Positions 39,201 to 50,445 of a stretch of DNA of 64,000 nucleotides are shown piece by piece; the stretch's first letter is position 1; each line of letters starts with the position of its first letter. The DNA lies in contig CAJNYU010003724.1 of NCBI GenBank assembly GCA_905331475.1, positions 1-64,000 on the forward strand, given 5' to 3'. This stretch comes from Rotaria socialis (Eukaryota > Rotifera > Eurotatoria > Philodinida > Philodinidae). Below the pieces are notes generated by a model. That model ran no database searches and was not told where the DNA came from. It worked only from the letters and a program-made list of their open reading frames with translations. The position numbers were made by a program, and so were the translations under genes.

Positions 39201-39716
39201 ATTGTTCCTGGCCGCTGAATACAAAAGAGTTGTACCCCAAAGACCTGATCTGTTTTTGAATATTGGATATTTTTCAATAAACTCTTCTACTTTTGCCTGT
39301 TTTCCATTAAACGCAGCTTGAAAAGCTTCAATCGAAGCGAGTGTTCCTTCTAATTCTTGCATAAACGGTTCGAGTATATCTCTATTGAATGGAATCATAA
39401 ATTTTCGACTGCTGTAATCATACTTGTATTCATGCAACAACTCAAGCAAATACTTGCGATGAAGTTGGGATAACGATGAAAGCTTATCGTTTAATTCATT
39501 TTCCAGTCTCATCTGAAACTTTTCCATTATACTTTCCTCTTCAGGGTTTAATGAAAATGCATGTATATTGATATCTAGTGGATAATCTGTTAATTGTGTG
39601 CCAGAAGGTGTGTCTCGCTGGATTTGATCCTGAACTTCTTTTATCGTAGTATGTACAACATCTACAACTGCTTTCAAGCATCCTTGCAGCTTTATGTCGT
39701 CTTCAGAAAGAGCCAT
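30206..39716 (-). CDS. Ankyrin-WWE-DEAH helicase-nucleotidyltransferase-PARP fusion protein, six exons
   Basis: Exons on the minus strand: 39716-38031, 36624-35241, 35149-34031, 33317-32127, 31796-30720, 30465-30206. Phases fit at every join, and 6717 nt gives 2238 residues. Order: helical N-terminus; two ankyrin repeats (about 157-185 and 217-241); a WWE-like domain (WEYKSFDQQNWYPFSS, about 297-375); an acidic linker; a coiled coil. Then a DEAH/RHA helicase: Walker A TGSGKST (about 1020), DEVH (about 1118), SATLD (about 1157), QRLGRLGR (about 1315), followed by HA2 (DGDFMTLLNVMN). Then a nucleotidyltransferase-like part: GGFVRD (about 1858), ADLD (about 1910), IDFDVSNL. The PARP catalytic domain ends it: LLFHGTK (about 2122), GHGAYFADD (2152), YKEYIIY with Glu near 2218, a complete H-Y-E triad. 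Exon 2 has a stop directly before its acceptor and no early ATG, so it needs an upstream exon. Predicted role: sensing and remodelling RNA, binding poly(ADP-ribose) and ADP-ribosylating targets. The least certain join is the 1.4-kb first intron. Confidence 0.74.
36625..38030 (-). other. First intron of the fusion gene, 1.4 kb
   Basis: The donor AAG|GTAGGT after the acidic linker and the acceptor ATATTTAG|AAG are both phase 0. No additional exon, repeat or separate gene was recognised inside. If it hid a terminator and a promoter, the ankyrin-WWE part would be a separate gene. Confidence 0.5.
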
Positions 39717-41409
39717 CGTTGAATCGTGCCGTGGTACACTTCAGTTAAATCTAAATTCACAATTATTAGAAGAAATAAAATATTTTCAATAAGCAACCAT
39801 TTCGAGTTGCGTCTTTGAAAAATCAATAGGATATATTACATGGACTACTTCTGAGGAGTGGGGAAAAAATCGAGCATGCATGCGTCGCTTCCAGTTGCAC
39901 ACGGAGTATTTTTAATGAAGGTTTCTTGTCGGATCGGAAAAGAAGGAAAAGAAGGAAAAGAAACATTTCTCGACTACCGACGTCATAAAAAAGAAAAACA
40001 ACATCCAAATAACAGTCAGCAATAATACTGGTTGTATTTGAAAAAGTTGTGTTGTCGTTAACTTGTCTTATGTTTCGAATGCTGTGGCGGAGAATTGTGT
40101 AACATACCATTTATGGCATGTGATACAATAAAACATCATATATGACGTCATTAGAGATTATCATGTTGTGGTGCTTCTATTCAATAAGTTTAATAGATGA
40201 TTTTTGTCTCTATTATATATTTAATTTTGAAGTCTAGGTACAAAGCATATAGAAATTCATCTTAACATCAAAATATGAGGAGTACTCCAACAGTTTTTTT
40301 CGTCGATTTTTCATACAAATATTCAAACACTGATGCTATTCGACGTCATTCTTATTCTAGATTATGTGAGAACGCTTTTTATGGATGCATTTCATTGCAA
40401 AAAGTTAATATTCATATTTTTTCCCACTTGGCCGGAAGATCATTTGATTTTGTTTCTATTTTTCATCGTAACGTCTCGATATTGGTGTTGCATTCATCAG
40501 ACACTGAGCAAGAATAAAAGAAACCTAGCATTTTTTACTCAAATTTCTTTTTCATTTCTTTCGTTCTCTCTTTCGCTTCCGAATATTGACAATGGCACAG
40601 AGCAAGAAGGCAAATAATCGACTTCAACCAGTTTTATCGCACTGCCGTAGGGTACTATCGAGATATACAGAAGAGAAATTGAGAAGAAAATCATATGAAA
40701 ATCGTAGTGCCTGCTACTAACAATGTCGTTATCAAAAGGAACATCTAATATTATATTCGTGGTCAGCATTGAAAAATGAACTACAATAGGTTGCACCAAA
40801 ATTATTTCCAACGTGTCTGAGGCGATCCTACAAAAGTGATTGCACGATATAATTCTGCACTATTTGAAGCTCACTCAGCGCTTAAAATGCATTAATCCAA
40901 ATTTTGTTTCGACGAAATTCTTCTGTTAGAAATATGACGTTGTAAGCCAGTACTACATATATTTCACGCAAAAGGAGAAAATTTGCATTCGACTCTCTCG
41001 TAATTGCACAAACCACCGTTTTGAATGATACGTATGAGGCATTGAATCTAAGCCACGCGTACTATCGCTCGCGTGATCTCACAGATTTTTGGGATATGGA
41101 TGAAAACAAGACATACACCCACAACCATAGCTTCATTTCTACTTGAAATAGGAAAAAGTCTTCTAAGTTATGTTCTACTCAAATATACTATGATTACAAT
41201 TATTCAATTATTCTCAAGTGATAACTCGAATTTATTCTGAATTATTAGTCTATTTTATCAACAATAGCATTGCGCATTCGATACAGTGATCAAGATGATG
41301 TGTTCTCATGTTATGAGTATGAGAATTTTGTTAGCCCATGAAAATTTCTCATTATATTTTGTTTAATCAAGAAAAAAAGCACGAACAAACACAAATTCAG
41401 AACAAAGTA
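39717..41409. other. Intergenic, 1.7 kb, nothing recognised beyond a short GGAAAAGAA repeat
   Basis: It holds the promoter of the fusion gene and the 3' flank of the APH-like gene. A three-copy purine repeat (about 39936-39962, GGAAAAGAA units) is the only structure noticed. Open frames here have no recognisable protein features. Confidence 0.35.
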
Positions 41410-42408
41410 TTAGATGTCAGAGTTCGATGGTGTGGGCCGTAACAATGTCTCTTTTTCTTCTTTGTCAAAAGAGTCGGTCACAAACTGGCAAAATTGTGCC
41501 ATGGGGTGCTCAGCGGGTAGTTCCAGCAATGCTTTTCGGCAGAATCGCTTATAGAGCTCTCGACGAATCAATACCATCCGTTGAAGAGCGTCTCGATCGA
41601 CAGCAACAACTCCTTCTTCTGATTCATAACCCTCGAGAAGCCATGTCGTGTACAGCTTCGAGTTTGCTTGCGGTACAATTGACCGATCAATAGGAGAACC
41701 GTGTCGTTCGAGCGAAATAACACCAAAAATTGGCGCCGACAAATCGTAGAGAAACCACGATTGCTGTAGTTGATCCCAGTCAAACATGCACGGCATTCCG
41801 ACAGTAGAATCCCAATAGTAGTTGCTTGGGTTTACGTCGCCGTGAATCACCCCAAAATAAAACGGGTCCGCTGCTGTTTTACTATCGCGTTCGTCGACTT
41901 CTACGCCGGCCAAAACTCCTTCGTGAAGTGTGGTCCAGTGGCGAGCACGAGCAGCTAGCACTGGCTGCTCTTGGGCGAAGCGACGGGTGAGTTTATGTAG
42001 ACGAGCTAACCACCGCCCAAGTCCAACAACTATCTCTCGATTCGTCATCCATGTCCAATCCGTGAAGACTACAGGCTCTCCAGTTGCAAATGTGAATAGG
42101 CAGATAATTAAGGAGCCGTCGCGGACGACAGCAGAAGTAGTGACTGAGCTTTTAACGGCTGCACACACCGGGAGCTTGTTGTCGTGTAGATAGTTTAGCA
42201 GAGCCACTTCAAGCTCAGTGCAATCAAATCGCTTGTTTTCTGGATCAGGTGTAACACGTACAACGAAACGTTCTGTCGAGCCTTTGTTGGCAAGAAAAGT
42301 GTGATTTTGTGAAGCTTTAATGCACTCTCCCACTTCGACGCCCCAATGGTCACGTGCAAGCTGACGGACTTGTTCAACATCGACAGGAATAGTTTCGAAA
42401 AGTGGCAT
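41410..42408 (-). CDS. Aminoglycoside-phosphotransferase/choline-kinase-family small-molecule kinase
   Basis: A 332-residue single-exon protein with the APH kinase fold. The N-lobe has RFVVRVTPDP and a conserved hinge region near ICLFTFATGEPV. The catalytic loop HGDVNPSN is at residues 189-196 (Asp191, Asn196) and the metal-binding DWD at 210-212. The family phosphorylates small hydroxyl compounds such as aminoglycosides, choline, homoserine or hydroxylysine; the substrate here is unknown. Base composition stands out. Two 60-base lines counted by hand (41881-41940 and 42121-42180) are 33/60 G+C each, against 21/60 just upstream at 42481-42540. No intron and no signal peptide. This pattern fits a horizontally acquired or recently transferred gene. 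The ATG at 42408 directly precedes the usual N-terminal helix. Confidence 0.82.
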   Translation of the reverse strand: MPLFETIPVDVEQVRQLARDHWGVEVGECIKASQNHTFLANKGSTERFVVRVTPDPENKRFDCTELEVALLNYLHDNKLPVCAAVKSSVTTSAVVRDGSLIICLFTFATGEPVVFTDWTWMTNREIVVGLGRWLARLHKLTRRFAQEQPVLAARARHWTTLHEGVLAGVEVDERDSKTAADPFYFGVIHGDVNPSNYYWDSTVGMPCMFDWDQLQQSWFLYDLSAPIFGVISLERHGSPIDRSIVPQANSKLYTTWLLEGYESEEGVVAVDRDALQRMVLIRRELYKRFCRKALLELPAEHPMAQFCQFVTDSFDKEEKETLLRPTPSNSDI

Positions 42409-44165
42409 TTGTTTTTATCTAGAAAGAAAAAAAAACAAGATATTTTAACTGAAAGTATATTTGTATTTAATTGCGAAATGTTGTTGATGACGATGAAAGA
42501 TATAATAAACTTGTACTACCCATGTCAAGCCTTAGTTTCGTTGAATCTACCTACTGACTAGAGTGATGACTAACTTTAAAATGAAGCACTGGAATATCAT
42601 ATGATTGCCCTATTTTGAAGTTTCAAATTTGTTACAAATTATTACTAATGAAGTGCACTAAGATTTGCTGAAAATATATTTGTAACTCATATCGTTACAT
42701 GGCATACAATACGGCATGATTTTTTTTAACGCGCTCTCCTTTTATTTATCGACCTGACGACTTTAAATAAAGACTAGGTCAAGAAAAAAAATAAAGTGAT
42801 AAGAAAACAGCACGAACGACAAATAACATATAAATAATAGCTATGACACGCATAGTGATATAAACACATGTATACGTACTATACCGATGCTAGAACAGCA
42901 AGTGAACCTACATTAGCTGTTGATCATAATCTAACCAGTAAGTTTGTCGCATCATTCGATCTCGTACAGATCTATAGTTGATTGGAAAGAAGTTAGAATT
43001 CCTACATGCTTTAAAAAATATGCGGTGATATTTATCAAAATGTCGGCGACAAAGTACAAAATATACAAAGGGATTAACACTGTGTGCTTATAGAAGAAAA
43101 ACAACAACAAGGACTCTCCAAACAATAAAAACATTTCAGAATTAGGATATGATAGCTTGAAGATAATTTCATTTATCAAAAAGTGTTTTTATCACCACTA
43201 GGAAAACGGAAAAGGATATTATAATTTATTTTTCTAAAGCTGTTTTAGAGTTGAAAGTAATTCACAATGTTATCGTTTGACATAATGTCATTTTTTCGAC
43301 TCACTAACTACTGAATAAGAATTAGAAAATGATGACTATGCTGACAATATCTTTGCAGAGCACGATGATATCTCCAGAATTATCTAAATAACCAACTCTT
43401 TAAAACATTGCCATTGTCTGCATAATGCATGGATGACGAATGAGAGCACAGAAAAAGAAAGAAGAAAAACAATATAGAGGTTATTGAGACGATGGTTAGC
43501 GTCATCTATGGGCCAGTCTCTTCAACAAAAACATTGCTGAGTATGCATATTATGAATGTACAAGTTAAGCTTGTCGACTTGAACTTTTTTTTGTGAATAG
43601 ATAGGAGTTTGGTTCAGTGTTAGAGTGAATAGAATTGATTGTGAAACATATACAATTATCGAAAAAATTAAACTAAAAATCTACTGTGGAAAAGTCGTAT
43701 ATTTTCAAATACTATTCCTGCAAGAACGCTATTTTGTTGTCTTTCTGAGGGTTTATGCTGCATTTAATCCATACCTGTGGCGATGTCTTATAATTAGAAT
43801 AAGTGATAGTGCTGATGGTATTGCACTTTATTGAAATCCCCTTCATATCATGCAATCACACCGTTTGTATTCAAAGCATATGCTTATACAATCAGACAGC
43901 AGAGAAATAACAGGAAAGCCATGAGTAAGGCAAATGCAGCACTACACTTCAAGCACAAAATACGGAGGAAAAATAAAGTGAATGGCATGATTAAGAACAG
44001 ATTTTAAGGACATAAGAAGCACTTCTTTGAGTTTTTACAACACTCACACTCTCACGTATCAAAGTTGGGTCATCGTAGACTCGCATGTTTTTTTTAGTCT
44101 TAAACATAAATGTCAGACACAAGCATGATAGTTCAGAAATAAATGTTTCATCGTAATAATATAAT
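42409..44165. other. Intergenic, 1.75 kb, nothing recognised
   Basis: AT-rich DNA between the APH-like gene and the 3' end of the GH81 gene. One hydrophobic open frame (42952-43179, minus) lacks any family signature and is not called. No repeats were noticed. Confidence 0.35.
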
Positions 44166-46744
44166 TTATATCAACATAGCTGGTGTTTTTGAAGCAATAA
44201 TGGTTAGTAGCAGTTGGATTAATGCACTTGCTACCATAGTACTTGTGTAACTTGAAGCTGTATTAGTGGTTGAAACGGTGGATAGATCAGGTTTCCTGGT
44301 TGACACAGTTCCATTGCTGTCATTTGTACTTGGTCGAGTGGCTGCCCAGTACTATTACAGAAAATAAGTGTAGTTCTCATACTCTGTCAATAAGAAATAT
44401 TCCATTAGCAAGGGTCGTTCAAGAGCAAAAAATGTTTTTCTTAGTTTTATTCGATCAATGATACTATCTCAACTAGTAAAAGCACTTCCGAGATAGGACA
44501 ACTTACTAGCGCCCATGTGCGAGACACACCATTGTCGAGTGACACATTAGTAAGCTGAATGAAGGCTTCGTGTCGATTGATAATAGCATAATTCATATAT
44601 AAAAGACTTTTCCATTCCGGAACAGCATTGTGAACGATCTTGCTCAAAATAGTCACCCATTCTTCTTCGACAAACTTCACCAGGCGAATTTCTTCCGTAA
44701 TTGGTGTACAAGGAATCATTCTAAATCATTTATATTTTGTTATAGATGTCTAAGAAGCTATAGATAGAATAAACTCACTGAATGCCATGAATGAATTCCG
44801 GATTCGTTCCAAACCAAGTAGTATAGTCAGCCTTATTCTCAAAGAAAATACCAGTAACTTTGTTAGCAATGAACTGTTGTGGCATCACGGTGTTATCATT
44901 ATTCATAAGAAAATAGGTCTGAATGGCTCTTTTCGCAGTGCCAAGCATCAATCGACCGAGGCCTTCAATAGTCGATGATTTCGTCGCTAATCCCCACAGA
45001 GCAATACCGTAATGGAAGTTGATTTCTTCTGATGTTGATTCTTGATCCTTGCCATCAGCCGATTCAAATAAACCCTATCGATTCAAGAACAATAGTAGAA
45101 AAGAAAGATGTTTGACTATGTACCTGACTCCAGCTATGACCAGAAAACCAATCAAAGTAACGAAATTGAGGAAAACTAGTGTCTAAGGACGACGGGTTGC
45201 TGGCATCACGTATTAATCCTTCCACCCAATCGCGTATTTTCGACACATAGTTTGGATCGAGATGAGCAATAATGGCACCGGCTTGAATGAAATAACCCCA
45301 ATGGTAGTGATGATCGTTATAGTATGAATTGCCAAAATCGTTCAGCTCTTGGTTCTGTCTATCGGTATCAATTTACAATAAGAATTATTTATTATAGAAA
45401 AAACACTTACCCTAAACCAGCCGAAGAGACTAGACCGGACCATGTTGTATCATAGCGTAGAGCATTGGCGTTTTTCCTCGTTATGAGCCCTTCAAAACCG
45501 TCTTTAAGTGTCTTAATACATCGATTGAATTCGGCTATTTCTCGATAATAGTCAGCCAACAAGCAGAGTAAAGCATATTTGTGGAACTCTTTGCCAGTAA
45601 AGTAATAATCTGACACTGTCAAATTAGCTCCAACCGCAAGGTCTTTCTTCAATTGTGTCACAATCAAATTTCTATATTGAATTGCTGGTGAATGTGGCGC
45701 AAGAAATTGCATTGTGGATAGAGCGTTTTCTGTCAGCGTCCATATGTTGCCCAGATAGCCAATCATGCGACCCTTACTAGCCGACATGACTTCAACATTC
45801 GTGAATTGACCATCGACCAATGAAATAATTGACCGATGATGAGGAAAAGTGAAGTGAAGTAAAGTCTTACTGAGATTACCTTTTCGTTGCCACTTGAACA
45901 TGTATGAGCCTTGGAACCCAGTGACACGAGCTTCTAATTGACATGCAATTGGATATACTCCAACTTGCGCATCGAGCACAGCATTTGCAGATGGCTCAGC
46001 CTGTTTTTTAGCCAGACGCAAGACATTAGTTACAGGATTAGTGCCTATCAATTGATTTCCACTGAACTCTAACGTGATCTCACCATCAAGAGCATATAGT
46101 AGCCATGCTTGATTGTTGTTAAGGACTATTTCGAAACGCTTTCCAGTTATATTACCAGAAGTTCGTCCATTGACAGAGAGTATAGAATGAATTGTAGAGA
46201 TGCGCGGTGTTGCAAATACAAATTCAAAAGTCACATAGGCCATACCACGCACTAGCGGCAAAGTAATGGTTGCCGATGAGTTCGATTGAAACATCTTGAT
46301 TGTACAAGCAAAACCTGGTTCATCAACATTATTCACTTCAAATTGTTGAGAAAGAAATTCCAACGCACTCATTTGAATATTTTTCACAATTCGATTGATA
46401 AAATATTTCACTCGAGTACTGTCAATTTGAGGACCATATGACCATTCCTCAGTAAGAGAAATTGAAACACCATACGGTGAATCTTTGCTCATCGATATAA
46501 CATAAGGATGTGTTAGAAGTGGATTGTTTCCATAATCGCCTAATATTGCATTACTATAGAATTTATTTGTATGCAAAGGTGCATGTATAGATAAATTCAA
46601 TCGCTTGGGTTGACGAGGATGAATAACATGGGGATAAAGCGTGCTATCGGGTACATTTGTTGACAACGGTACTAGCACATCGATAGAGACTGTTTTGCAC
46701 AGTACTATTATAAGAACTAGAGAACTCAGTAGATTCATTACCAT
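44166..46744 (-). CDS. GH81 endo-beta-1,3-glucanase with hydrophobic C-terminal tail, five exons
   Basis: Exons on the minus strand: 46744-45411, 45358-45124, 45074-44779, 44720-44507, 44351-44166. They total 2265 nt, or 754 residues, with consistent phases. It should cleave internal beta-1,3-glucan bonds (fungal, algal or storage glucan). The signal peptide begins MVMNLLSSLVLIIVLCKTVS. The N-terminal beta domain has HTNKFYSNAILGDYGNNP, typical of GH81. The catalytic barrel has DHHYHWGYF with Asp460, then SEEINFHYG with Glu539/Glu540, then IQMIPCTPITEE and DNGVSRTWAL. The last exon opens with YWAATRP, completing the family's usual YWxATRP. It continues as a Ser/Thr-rich stretch into a hydrophobic end (MVASALIQLLLTIIASK), suggesting a GPI signal or membrane anchor. 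I chose ATG 46744 because the reading frame above it has no ATG. GH81 is common in fungi and bacteria and rare in animals; the introns show it is domesticated if transferred. Confidence 0.86.
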
Positions 46745-46792
46745 CACAAACCTGATAACCAATAAAAATGCAGTTTAATGTGATCGACTAAC

Positions 46793-46795
<3 letters not shown>

Positions 46796-46831
<36 letters not shown>
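46796..46831. repeat. (AT)n microsatellite
   Basis: About 36 bases of uninterrupted TA/AT dinucleotides, 50 bases upstream of the GH81 start codon and so within its presumed promoter. Confidence 0.9.
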
Positions 46832-46833
<2 letters not shown>

Positions 46834-47111
46834 GACTGAGAAAGTGTAATTCGATATCCATTAATTTTTGTAATGAAAACATTTAACAGATTACACCAAC
46901 CTGTCTAATTAATCCTTGTGAAAAATGAACCCAGTAAACAACTGAATTCAAATATTGACATTCAGAAAACGTCAATAACACTCGACATTTGATGATTGGT
47001 GGAACGGCGTTATCGGGATGGGATTGATTACAGACGCTTCTCAAGTGAAACTTGAAGCAAATACGCTGATCTCAACCAATTTTTGCTTTGACAAAATATA
47101 ATTTTACAACG

Positions 47112-47136
47112 GTCGTTCGTTCGTTCGTTCGTTCGT
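47112..47136. repeat. (TTCG)n microsatellite
   Basis: Six tandem copies of GTTC/TTCG with a slightly imperfect start. Confidence 0.85.
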
Positions 47137-47175
47137 AAAGCTGATTTCAAACCAAGGGGAAAACATGATAATTTT

Positions 47176-47230
47176 GTACTTTAAAGTACGGTAAAGTACA
47201 GTGAAGTATGGTGAAGCAGGGTAAAGTATT
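47176..47230. repeat. 10-bp minisatellite, left array
   Basis: About five tandem units of the consensus GTRAAGTAYG (for example GTAAAGTACA, GTGAAGTATG, GTGAAGCAGG, GTAAAGTATT). The same unit recurs at 51114-51210, so the two arrays bracket the repeat block. Confidence 0.75.
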
Positions 47231-47249
47231 TATTGGACTGGTGTAAGAC

Positions 47250-47667
47250 AAAAGTGGTCAAAAACCAACTTTTTTAGGTACTTTTCCTACTTTTCGACTA
47301 CAAATCGTATTAAGTACTAGTGAAAATCTGAAAAAATAGTAGAATTCGCTAGGAAAAGTAAAAATAGGAATAAAATAACATTTATTTTGGTGTATTAATA
47401 CTAAAAGAACTTGATATATTTTTTTTAAAACTAATGTTTAAAAAAATTTTAAGTACTTTTAATGTTAATACAGCAAAATAAATTATACTTTATTGCTATT
47501 TTTCACGTTTCCTAATGAATTTTATTATTTTTTCATACGTTCGCTAGTACTTAATATAGTAATTTTTAGTGAAAAAGCATGAAAAGTACTTAATTTCACT
47601 TATAAGTAACTTTGGCTGGGTAAAAAAATTTCTAAAAGTACTATTAAGTCGATTTTTGACCACTTTT
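47250..47667. mobile_element. Fold-back / MITE-like element, about 418 bp
   Basis: Terminal inverted repeats of 22 bases at 47250-47271 and 47646-47667 match at 20 positions (AAAAGTGGTCAAAAAYCRACTT). The similarity continues inward over most of each half. The segment near 47313-47410 aligns in reverse complement with about 47455-47555, so the whole element could fold into one long hairpin. There is no coding capacity. I could not find a clear target-site duplication. Confidence 0.75.
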
Positions 47668-47892
47668 CTTTTAAATGGAAATATTATATGCATCGAACTG
47701 CCCGATATGGCACTATAGTTTTCTCATTAAAGCTTACACCCCAATATACTGTTACCATAAAAATTTCTTAGCATTTTAACGAGATTGGAACCTCAAGTTA
47801 ACTTTGTTAACTACAGTACTTTCATCTAGGTCAGGGAAGTTAGCGTTGTCTTGTTTGGAAACTAAGGACTGAACATCCCATGTCTCCAGTAA

Positions 47893-48240
47893 GAGAAGGG
47901 TGCTTCGATCAGACAGTGATTCTTCATAAACTTTGACCGGAGGTAATCAGGATCGGTGAATCCGAATTTGTAATATATTTCTCAAAGTTTCACACCACAC
48001 ATTCTAGACAAGGAAGGGTATTTCGAGAAGATAATGATTTTTGATAAAATTTGATCGACGGCTATCGGGATCGAAGAATCAAATTCTGTAATCGGTTTCA
48101 CCATATTGTTCCATCCGATTGCTCAATTACAAAATGGAATCTCGAGGAAATGATGATTTTCAGTAAAGCTCTACCAATGGAAATCGAGGTCGAGGAATTC
48201 TTGCTTGCAATCAGTTTCTTACTAGAGAGTTCATGAGAGG
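47893..48240 (+). repeat. 119-bp tandem repeat, three diverged units
   Basis: Unit starts at about 47893, 48012 and 48131 are exactly 119 bases apart. Each begins with a GAAGGGTRYTTCGA-like core, followed by GATAATGATTTTT, GATCGACGG, CGAAGAATC and CTGTAATCRGTTTC. Units are substantially diverged. Two more units of the same family occur on the opposite strand at about 50525-50762. Confidence 0.7.
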
Positions 48241-49760
48241 ACCCAGCAACCTAGGCACAAATCAATTGTTAAGATTCGTATTTTTTATGCACATTCGAAA
48301 GGCCATCATCTAGATTCACTGCACACAAATTTGTAGCTCCTTTGGATGCTCTGTAGCGGAGTTAGTACAGATTAACTTTTAATACTACTTACGAACTATC
48401 CGAAGAATAGCGATAAATTGATTCGTCAATATTCACTGAGATTGTACTTCAATAAATTAAAGATTTTTTTCAAGTAAGATAGCAAAAGTTACAGTATCAA
48501 AAACTGAATGAAACCAGCTATTTTAAAAGCAGAATTTCATTCATTTAGTCGGAATTATATCAATCTAACGCGAGTCGAGTTGGTTATAATTTATGAGTGC
48601 TTAACAACATATTTTTGAGTGTATCTACTGCCATTTTTTGAAATAAAGAAAAGATACGGTTCATTTGATATTTACAACATAACTTCTGATTTCTTATATA
48701 ATGGTAAGAACATACTGAAAAAAAGTTGATCTTCAGGGCAAAACAGTGCAGGGCCTCAAGTGATTTTTAATAATAAAAAATAACTTTAAACGAATGGATG
48801 GAAAAGGATAGAAAGGAAAAATGTCGAAAATAAGAATATCTAAAACATCACTCTTACTCTTACATCCACATTTTCACCTCTCGATTTTCTTTTCTACATT
48901 TTCCTTTTGTATCTTTTCCCATCATACCGCTAAGATTATCGATGATTGCCGTCGACTACTATCCACTTTTCACTATCCAATAACCAGTGCAAACTTTTTC
49001 TGAAAATGCTTTTAGTTTCCATCATTGAGCAGAATGAAAATAATTTTTTATCAGTAAGTTGATTGTCCGATTTCCAATCATTACTTTGGTTGCAATCAGC
49101 TTTTTCAACATTGCCAAAACTCATTATTTATAAGAGAGATGCGAACGATCGTTTTAGTCCAAAAGTTAAATTTGTTTTCAACATATTTTTACCATTTTGT
49201 AAACAAACAAAGGCTACAGAGCATATGTTAAAATTCACCGAAGCAGTTTAGATTTCAAAAATCGCAGTAGATGTACTGTGAAACTTAATCACTATGCGTT
49301 CATAGACTCAGATGTGCTGCACTTACGTTGGAATATATAGTAGCCGTGAATAGATGCTACAAAGTATTTGATATAGATAATCTTTTTCAAATTTCATCCT
49401 ATATTGCTTGCTATATTTCATGGAAGAAGTGTCTAACTGCTTGAAGTATAATCGTCGTAAGCATTTACGGCTCAATTTATCACTATTTATGGATATTATT
49501 AGGTGGGTTGCGCTAAAAGTTCTGCCTAATCCACTTTGCTATAGAGCATCCAAATGAGTTGAAGATTTGAGTTTGGTGGTTTTCGATGAAGGTACTTCGA
49601 AGTTGGAATGCACTGATTCCTAAGGTATTATATGAAAGATGACATTTTTCTCTTATTAGGAATAATTTTTTGCGGATGTCTTATCGCAATCATGATCAGT
49701 GTTTTTTTCATTTTATCCGCAGCTTAAGTCAGAATTCATGAAACATAAAGCGAAGGTTTT
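48241..49760. other. Gene-free stretch inside the repeat block
   Basis: About 1.5 kb of AT-rich DNA with no recognised gene. It lies between the forward 119-bp units and the fold-back element at 49761. Confidence 0.4.
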
Positions 49761-50313
49761 GGAGTTGATATGAAATTCACTGAAAATTCACATTCTTTAT
49801 ATTTTTCGACCAATATCTATCGACTCCAACTAATTTTTAGACTTTTGTTCCAGATAAGGGGGAAAGTATTTGTACGTGTACTTGTCCAAGTAAAAAGAAA
49901 AGTACAAGTGAAATACTTTTACTTGTTGTACTTGTACTTGTCCGAGCTCTTCTGTGTTCTCTATTAGAGAAAATTTCAAAATATATTTGGAAAGAGCAAT
50001 CGAAATTAAACACAACTGGCACGAAGAATCCTTGGAAATCAGAGGGTTCACAACACTGGATATGTATTTTTGTAAGTAGGGAAAAGCAATTCCTTGAGTT
50101 TCTAATCAGAGGTTTACATATTTCTAGTGTTGAGATGTTTCGGACTCCAAGCGATTCTTCATACCAATTGTGCTCAATATGGAATATTCTTTCCAAATAT
50201 ATTATGAACGTCGATATAATGCAAAACATTGATCTGAAATTTAGTTGAGATTTACAGGAATCAATCAAAAAATATTAAGAATGGGAATTTTCAGTGAATT
50301 TCAGATCAATCCC
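49761..50313. mobile_element. Fold-back element, about 553 bp
   Basis: The ends are inverted repeats: the left reads TGATATGAAATTCACTGAAA from 49767, the right gives TGATCTGAAATTCACTGAAA on the other strand, ending near 50307. Similarity continues inward for about 70 bases. A second inner pair, about 49965-50070 against 50120-50230, is also inverted (shared ATATATTTGGAAAGA and GAAGAATC). A GTACTTGT-rich minisatellite occupies 49868-49950. There is no coding capacity. It is non-autonomous at best. Confidence 0.7.
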
Positions 50314-50445
50314 TAAATCTTCGTTATATATTTTATAAACTTCGACTTTAACTGCGGATCGAGTGAATAAAACTGATCGTGATTGAGATAAGAAATCCGA
50401 AAAAAATTAGATTCTTAATAAGGAAAAAACCCCATGTTTAATATC

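Noticed and set aside
42952-43179. Hydrophobic 75-codon minus-strand frame
   Set aside because: AT-rich DNA readily yields Phe/Ile/Leu-rich frames; no motif, homologue or splice context.
46796-48240. CRISPR-like array
   Set aside because: The repeats are contiguous tandem units or microsatellites without unique spacers, in a eukaryotic genome.
49837-50268. 143-codon minus-strand frame
   Set aside because: It lies wholly inside a fold-back element; the frame is a by-product of the repeats.
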